This document shows, one piece after another, positions 5,191 through 9,455 of a stretch of 9,455 bases of DNA (position 1 is its first letter; every line of letters starts with the position of its first letter). Below the pieces are notes generated by a model. That model was not told the DNA's origin. It saw only the letters and a program-made list of their open reading frames with translations, and did not search any database. Position numbers and translations under genes: made by a program. The stretch lies in contig JAEUIB010000096.1 of NCBI GenBank assembly GCA_016795255.1, positions 1 through 9,455 of the forward strand. Reading direction: 5' to 3'. Source of the DNA: Planctomycetota bacterium (lineage in GTDB: Bacteria > Planctomycetota > B15-G4 > JADJEK01).

Positions 5191-8139
5191 TCAGCGAGGC
5201 TGCAGCGGGACCGTGACCCGTTCGGCGTCGACGCGGAACGCGACCTCGTCCATCGCGTCGTCGACGAACGCGCGCGCGACGTAATCGCCCGGCGGCAACA
5301 CGAACGTGAACGTGTGCGCGTCGCCGGCATCCGTGCGCCAGCCGAGCCGCTCCACGGCGAGGATCCCGGCGGACGTCCGAACCTCGCATCGCGGGCGAGA
5401 CGAGATCGGCCGCTTCGCGAGACCGCGCACGATCGCTTCGACCTCGACGCCCGGGACGGTCTCGACGGTGACCTTCGTGTCCTGTCCCGATCGGATCTCG
5501 ATCGGCATCGGGGGCGCATGGCCGCCGCTGCATTGGACGACGAGCATCCACGAACCGGCCGGCAGCTCGTCGGACGTGAACGGCCCGTCTTGCGACGTTC
5601 GATCGAGCGAATAGCGCTCTCCGTGTGCGCCGCCGAGCAGGATCGCGTGCGACGCGGACGCCGCACCGGGGCCGGTGACCTCGACGGTCAGCGAGCCCGG
5701 GGCGCCGAGTCGAATCGTGCCGAGGTCGAGCGCTTCGTTCGCCGCGACGCGAACCGGCACGTGCAGCGCTGCGAACCCTTTGGCCTGGATCGACAGCGAG
5801 TATCGACCGACGACCAGGTCCTGGATCGCGATGCATCCGGTCTCCGGGTCGGTCGTGTGAATGACCGCCGAGTCCGCCCCTTCGCGGACCGGCACGACCT
5901 GCGCGCCGCCGACGGGTTGGTCGTCCGGGCCGACGACGCACAGGGCGAGACTTCCGGTCGTCAGCGCGTCCGAGGCGACCACGAACACGACGTCTTCCGC
6001 GGGCGGGTGGACGCCGGTCTTGCGCGCGACCGGTCCCGAGATCGACAACGGCGAATGCACGGAGACGTCGTACGGTTCGTCGCGACAGCCACGGAGCGTG
6101 AACGTCCCGTCCTCCGCGGTCTTGGTTTCTTGGTCGGCACTGAAGCCCGTCGTCGACGACGCGCGAGCTCGCACGGTCAGACCGGCGAGCGCCCGATCGG
6201 CCTCGTCGACGACGCGGCCGCGGATCGCGAACGACGGCGGCAGCCGGATCTCGAGCTCGGTGACGCGCCCGGCGACGAGGTCCACGACGCGATCGGTCTG
6301 CGGTTCGTTCTCGGGCCACACGACGACGGTCGTCGGACCGAGGGGAAGCGTCTTCAGTTCGAACGCCCCGGTCGCGTCGAGTCGTGCCCACGCGCCATCG
6401 AGCCCCGCCCAATCCCCGATACGAGCCGAGCCGACCGTGACGGCGGCGCCGGTGGCGTCGAGCACTCGACCGCGCAGGATCGGGCTCGGAGGGAGTTCCA
6501 ACGTGCACTCGTGCACGGATCCCTCGGTCGGCGAAAGGGTCGTGCTGACGACGGCGAAACCGCGGGCGCGCGCGAGGACGCGGTGCGCGGCCGGCGCCAG
6601 GCCGTCGAACGTGAACGTGCCGTCGCTCGCCGATCGCGTGCGTTGGCCGATCGAGTGCATTCCGGTCTCCCCGTCGTCACGCCCGAAGAACCCGCTCCGA
6701 CCGGTCGAGCCGAGCTCGGCAGCTACGACGTCGGCAAGCGCGATCGGTGCTCCGTCCTGGTCGACGATCCGGCCGCGGATCGAACCTCCGCGACCGCGCA
6801 GCACCAACTCCAAGCGATGCTTCGCGCCGGTCATCCCCATGATCAACGCGAGCGTCGACGGGGCGTGGCCCGCAGCACGCGCTCCGATCAGGTGCGCCGA
6901 CGACACGTCCCGGATGGAGAACGCGCCGCCCGCGCCCGAGCGACCGACGACGTAGCCGGGCGCTTCCGGCCCGTTCAGGGACATGAAGATCTCGGCTCCG
7001 ACGAATGGCGTGCGATCTTGCGCCAGCACGACGCCCTCGACCAGCGCGCCCGGCTCGAGGTCGAGCGTGAGTTCGGGGTTCGTGCCGGCGTCGATCGAGG
7101 TCTGCGTGTCGCCGCCGCGATCGGCGCGCACGGTGGCGCGACCCGGCGGCAACTCGGCGAAGCGCGCGAGGCCCTCACGGTCCGCGATCGCGCTGCTCGT
7201 CGTGACGAACGGATCCGAGTTCGAGAAGCTCATGACCTCGACGCCGACGCCGGCGCCGGGCGCTCCGTCCGATGCGTAGCGCACGCGCACGACGAGTGAC
7301 CCGGTCGCCGCGGCGGCGGGAGCATTCGGCGGCGACTCCGGCGACGGAGCGGTCACTTCCGCGCGCGTGGCGCCGCGCTCCGAATCCGCGGTGCGCACGT
7401 CCGCGTTCCCGGGCGGCGTCGAGTCCGAGTTCGCGCTCGCGGTCGTCGTCGTCGGCGCGTCGACCGCCGGCGCGGTGGGTGGGTCCAACATCCACATCAC
7501 CCACGCCGCGCCTCCGAACGCCAGCGTGACGAGAGCGGCCTTGGTCGCGACGTTCATCAGCAGGACCTCCGTGACCGTGGCGAGCGTGGCGCCGAGGGCG
7601 CCGGCCTTCGGCACGGCGAGCGGCGCCAGCGCGAGTCCCCACGCGCGGCGATCTCCGCCGTGGTCGGACTCGACGCGTTCGCGCAACAGTTCGAGTCCGC
7701 GCTTGATGCGCGTGCGCGCCGTCTCGGTCGGGACGCCGAGCTTCGCGGCGACCTTGCGCGGCGGCAGATCGTCGAGGTACCGCAGCGCGACCGCGATGCG
7801 ATACGACTCGGGCAGCGCGAGCAGCGCGTCCATCACGCGGCGCCGCGCGGACTCGCGTTCGACGAGGTCGGCGGCGGAGGGGGCGGGCTCCGGGCGGGCC
7901 GCGGCGGACTCGTGCTTCGCGCGGCGTTCGGCGGATCGATGCGCGCGTTGCGTCAGTCGGCGCACGGTGCCGGAAAGCCAAGCGGCCCACGACGACACGG
8001 TCGAGTCGTCCCGACGCAGCGCGGCGAGCCAAGCGTCTTGCACCACGTCGTCGGCGCGGGCCGCGTCGACGACGAGCCGGCGCGCCAGCTTGCGCAGTGC
8101 TTCGTCGTGGACGAGCAGGTGTTCCGGTCCGGAGGTCAT
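5191..8139 (-). CDS. ECF sigma factor fused to a membrane segment and carboxypeptidase-regulatory-like repeats
   Basis: A 982-residue chain. Residues 10-75 are sigma region 2 (RADDVVQDAWLAAL at 28-41). Residues 100-157 are region 4 with its helix-turn-helix (LPPRKVAAKLGVPTETARTRIKRGLELL). A basic juxtamembrane stretch (HGGDRRAW, 160-167) and a hydrophobic region ending in a membrane segment at about 201-218 follow, then a Pro/Thr/Ser/Ala linker (219-278). The rest looks like about seven or eight beta-sandwich repeats of the CarboxypepD_reg/CnaB type. Repeat signatures are GRIVDQDGAPIALADV (456-471), GRVLDATGAAV (557-567), GRVVDEADRALAGL (641-654) and recurrent DGTFTF / GxYxL strands. The expected topology is sigma part inside, repeats outside. 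ATG 8139 is bounded by an in-frame TAG 9 bases upstream and has no clear ribosome site. No separate anti-sigma gene is adjacent, so the membrane tether and outer repeats may do that job. Target promoters are unknown. Confidence 0.92.
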   Translation of the reverse strand: MTSGPEHLLVHDEALRKLARRLVVDAARADDVVQDAWLAALRRDDSTVSSWAAWLSGTVRRLTQRAHRSAERRAKHESAAARPEPAPSAADLVERESARRRVMDALLALPESYRIAVALRYLDDLPPRKVAAKLGVPTETARTRIKRGLELLRERVESDHGGDRRAWGLALAPLAVPKAGALGATLATVTEVLLMNVATKAALVTLAFGGAAWVMWMLDPPTAPAVDAPTTTTASANSDSTPPGNADVRTADSERGATRAEVTAPSPESPPNAPAAAATGSLVVRVRYASDGAPGAGVGVEVMSFSNSDPFVTTSSAIADREGLARFAELPPGRATVRADRGGDTQTSIDAGTNPELTLDLEPGALVEGVVLAQDRTPFVGAEIFMSLNGPEAPGYVVGRSGAGGAFSIRDVSSAHLIGARAAGHAPSTLALIMGMTGAKHRLELVLRGRGGSIRGRIVDQDGAPIALADVVAAELGSTGRSGFFGRDDGETGMHSIGQRTRSASDGTFTFDGLAPAAHRVLARARGFAVVSTTLSPTEGSVHECTLELPPSPILRGRVLDATGAAVTVGSARIGDWAGLDGAWARLDATGAFELKTLPLGPTTVVVWPENEPQTDRVVDLVAGRVTELEIRLPPSFAIRGRVVDEADRALAGLTVRARASSTTGFSADQETKTAEDGTFTLRGCRDEPYDVSVHSPLSISGPVARKTGVHPPAEDVVFVVASDALTTGSLALCVVGPDDQPVGGAQVVPVREGADSAVIHTTDPETGCIAIQDLVVGRYSLSIQAKGFAALHVPVRVAANEALDLGTIRLGAPGSLTVEVTGPGAASASHAILLGGAHGERYSLDRTSQDGPFTSDELPAGSWMLVVQCSGGHAPPMPIEIRSGQDTKVTVETVPGVEVEAIVRGLAKRPISSRPRCEVRTSAGILAVERLGWRTDAGDAHTFTFVLPPGDYVARAFVDDAMDEVAFRVDAERVTVPLQPR

Positions 8140-8250
8140 GGCACGAGGCTAGTCCCCGGCCAGCGCGGATTCGGTTCAATGTCCCCGCGACGCCCAGTTC
8201 GACGTCGATCCGAACCCTCATCCTCGATCGTGAGAGGCCACCTCGTTCCG
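8140..8250. other. Divergent intergenic region (sigma-fusion / TrpF-like gene)
   Basis: This 111-base gap must hold the 5' control sites of the sigma-fusion gene (- strand) and probably of the TrpF-like gene (+ strand). It contains a perfect 10-base palindrome TCGACGTCGA at 8199-8208. A TTGAAC hexamer on the - strand (8179-8174) resembles a -35 box, but no good -10 follows at normal spacing. I do not call a promoter. Confidence 0.4.
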
Positions 8251-8898
8251 ATGCGACCCCGCGTGAAGATCTGCTGCATCCGATCGGTCGAGGAGGCCGA
8301 GCTGGCGATCCGCTACGGCGCGTCCGCGCTCGGGCTGGTCGCGGAGATGCCGAGCGGCGCGGGGATCATCGGCGAAGCCCGCGTCGCCGAGATCGCGCCG
8401 CGCGTGCCGCCCGCGATCGGCTCGTTCCTGTTGACGAGCGAGCGCGAGCCGGACCGGATCGTCGCGCAACAACGTCGCTGCCGGACGAACACGGTGCAGT
8501 TGTGCGATCACCTCGATGCCGCGACCCATCGCGTGCTGCGCACCGAGTTGCCCGGCATCGCTCTCGTCCAAGTGGTCCACGTGACCGGGCCCGAGTCGAT
8601 CACCTACGCCCTCGAAGCGGCGAAGACCGTCGATGCGTTGTTGCTCGACTCCGGCAATCCGGCACTCGCGGTGAAGGAACTCGGCGGCACGGGCCGCACG
8701 CACGATTGGACGCTCAGCCGAGCGATCCGCGACCGCTGCGGCGTACCGCTGTTCCTCGCCGGAGGCTTGCGTCCCGACAACGTCGCGCGAGCGATCGCCG
8801 CCGTCCAACCGTACGGGCTCGATCTGTGCACGGGAGTGCGCACCGACGGCGCGCTGGACGAAGCAAAGCTGAAGGCGTTCTTCGACGCGATCGGGTGA
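8251..8898 (+). CDS. Phosphoribosylanthranilate isomerase-like (TrpF-like) protein, divergent paralogue
   Basis: A 215-residue single-domain (beta/alpha)8 barrel. TrpF isomerises phosphoribosyl-anthranilate in tryptophan synthesis using a Cys general base and an Asp general acid. Here the Cys is C8 in VKICCI and the Asp is D133 in LLLDSG. The phosphate-site loops are GGTGRTHDW (145-153), LAGGLRPDNV (169-178) and the TGVRTDG stretch near 194-200. Differences from classical TrpF: KICCI replaces KICGI, the usual SPR segment after strand 2 is MPSGAGII, and VQLHG is VQLCD. No other trp gene is visible nearby. It could be a working TrpF or a sister isomerase with another substrate, so I give no gene symbol. 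ATG 8251 is preferred. A GTG at 8230 is in frame but has no ribosome site, and GAGAGG at 8232-8237 is rather far from the ATG. Confidence 0.85.
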   Translation: MRPRVKICCIRSVEEAELAIRYGASALGLVAEMPSGAGIIGEARVAEIAPRVPPAIGSFLLTSEREPDRIVAQQRRCRTNTVQLCDHLDAATHRVLRTELPGIALVQVVHVTGPESITYALEAAKTVDALLLDSGNPALAVKELGGTGRTHDWTLSRAIRDRCGVPLFLAGGLRPDNVARAIAAVQPYGLDLCTGVRTDGALDEAKLKAFFDAIG

Positions 8899-8914
8899 GT
8901 TCCGACGCTCGCCT

Positions 8915-9455
8915 TCAACCCCCGTCGCCGCCGTCGTCCTCGGCATCCTCGCCGACCACGCACGCGTCTTCGTCGGCATCTTCGAGCCAGCGCGGCGGCA
9001 GCGAGACTTTTTGTGCGCCGCCACTCTTCGCGCGCTTGATGCGCGCAGCGGCCGGCGGGAACGGCGCGTTCGGATCGAGCGTCGCGAGCAACGCGTCGAC
9101 TTCGGCCATCGTCGTCGCGAGGTTCAGCTTCAGGCGGAACTCGCTCGTGCAGGGAAAGCCCTTCGTGTACCAGGCGCCGTGACGGCGCATGTGCGACACG
9201 CCGAGGAACTCGCCGAACACCTCGCACAGCAGCACGGCGTGCTCGCGCAGGATCTTCGTGATCTCACCTAGGCGCGGCGGTTCTTGCGGTTCGCGGCCCG
9301 CGAACACGTCGACCAGGTCGCGGAACAACCACGGACGGCCGAGGCAGCCGCGCCCGATGATCACGCCGTCGCAGCCGGTCTGGCGCATCATGCGCAGCGC
9401 GTCGTGGGCTTCCCAGACGTCGCCGTTGCCGAGCACCGGGATCTCCGGCACGGCG
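8915..9455 (-). CDS. tRNA-dihydrouridine synthase, C-terminal part (5' end outside window)
   Basis: Dus enzymes reduce uridines in the tRNA D-arm with FMN and NADPH. The frame is open to the right edge, so the N-terminal barrel start and catalytic Cys are outside. Visible motifs are IPVLGNGDVW (strand 7 region), TGCDGVIIGRGCLGRPWLF (FMN phosphate-binding loop) and the helical-domain signature HMRRHGAWYTKGFP, all typical of the DusB/DusA-like family. After the helical domain the protein ends in a tail of about 20 residues rich in Asp, Glu and Gly (from WLEDADED to GDGG), which the core family does not normally have. It is convergent with the TrpF-like gene, with 16 bases between the two stops and no hairpin in the gap. 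Which Dus subfamily cannot be settled from this part, though DusB-like is likeliest. Confidence 0.93.
   Translation of the reverse strand, partial: AVPEIPVLGNGDVWEAHDALRMMRQTGCDGVIIGRGCLGRPWLFRDLVDVFAGREPQEPPRLGEITKILREHAVLLCEVFGEFLGVSHMRRHGAWYTKGFPCTSEFRLKLNLATTMAEVDALLATLDPNAPFPPAAARIKRAKSGGAQKVSLPPRWLEDADEDACVVGEDAEDDGGDGG

Noticed and set aside
5024..6508. In-frame upstream extension of the CHASE kinase to a 1081-residue protein
   Set aside because: The extra part lies inside the sigma-fusion gene on the same strand in another frame. It is arginine-rich, low-complexity sequence typical of a GC-rich shadow frame. The kinase's membrane segment begins just after ATG 5023.
5314..7299. 661-residue + strand open frame opposite the sigma-fusion repeats
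   Set aside because: Arg/Asp-rich shadow frame. The - strand frame carries clear repeat and sigma motifs.
8140..8179. TTGAAC on the - strand as a -35 box for the sigma-fusion gene
   Set aside because: No acceptable -10 hexamer occurs 16-19 bases downstream.
8199..8208. Perfect palindrome TCGACGTCGA in the divergent intergenic region as an operator
   Set aside because: GTCGACGTC-like words are very common throughout this sequence, including inside genes, so a single copy is weak evidence.
7660..8250. N-terminal extension of the TrpF-like frame to a 412-residue protein
   Set aside because: The extension runs antisense through the sigma domain and lacks any motif. TrpF-like barrels begin right at the VKIC strand.

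Overview
The window is very GC-rich and densely coded. The likely source is a planctomycete or a close relative. This is inferred mainly from the 982-residue protein that joins an ECF sigma factor, a membrane segment and a string of carboxypeptidase-regulatory-like beta-sandwich repeats in one chain, an architecture I associate with Planctomycetota. No rRNA, tRNA, CRISPR array, insertion sequence or phage gene was recognised. No stretch longer than about 170 bases lacks a gene.

Left edge, + strand: the C-terminal part of glutamine-dependent NAD+ synthase (nadE, cut by the window). It is followed one base later by a GNAT-type acetyltransferase that carries an apparent lipoprotein signal peptide. 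This pair converges on a signalling block on the - strand.

Middle, - strand, in order of transcription from right to left: (i) the sigma/TM/beta-sandwich fusion (8139-5191); (ii) after 167 non-coding bases, a membrane CHASE-domain histidine kinase (5023-3263); (iii) an Rcp1/CheY-like single-domain response regulator that overlaps the kinase by 8 bases (3270-2821); (iv) after 20 bases, a soluble REC-kinase-REC hybrid (2800-1235). Genes ii-iv look like one operon encoding a phosphorelay with one extracytoplasmic sensor and three receiver domains but no DNA-binding output domain. The sigma fusion has the DNA-facing output that the relay lacks, so a functional link is an attractive but unproven idea.

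Right edge: a divergent paralogue of phosphoribosylanthranilate isomerase (TrpF-like, KICCI instead of KICGI) on the + strand, divergent from the sigma gene. It converges on the C-terminal part of a tRNA-dihydrouridine synthase on the - strand, which is cut by the window edge and ends in an unusual acidic, glycine-rich tail.

The best leads for something new are the membrane-tethered sigma factor, the GNAT enzyme with a lipoprotein signal, and the output-less phosphorelay beside the sigma gene.
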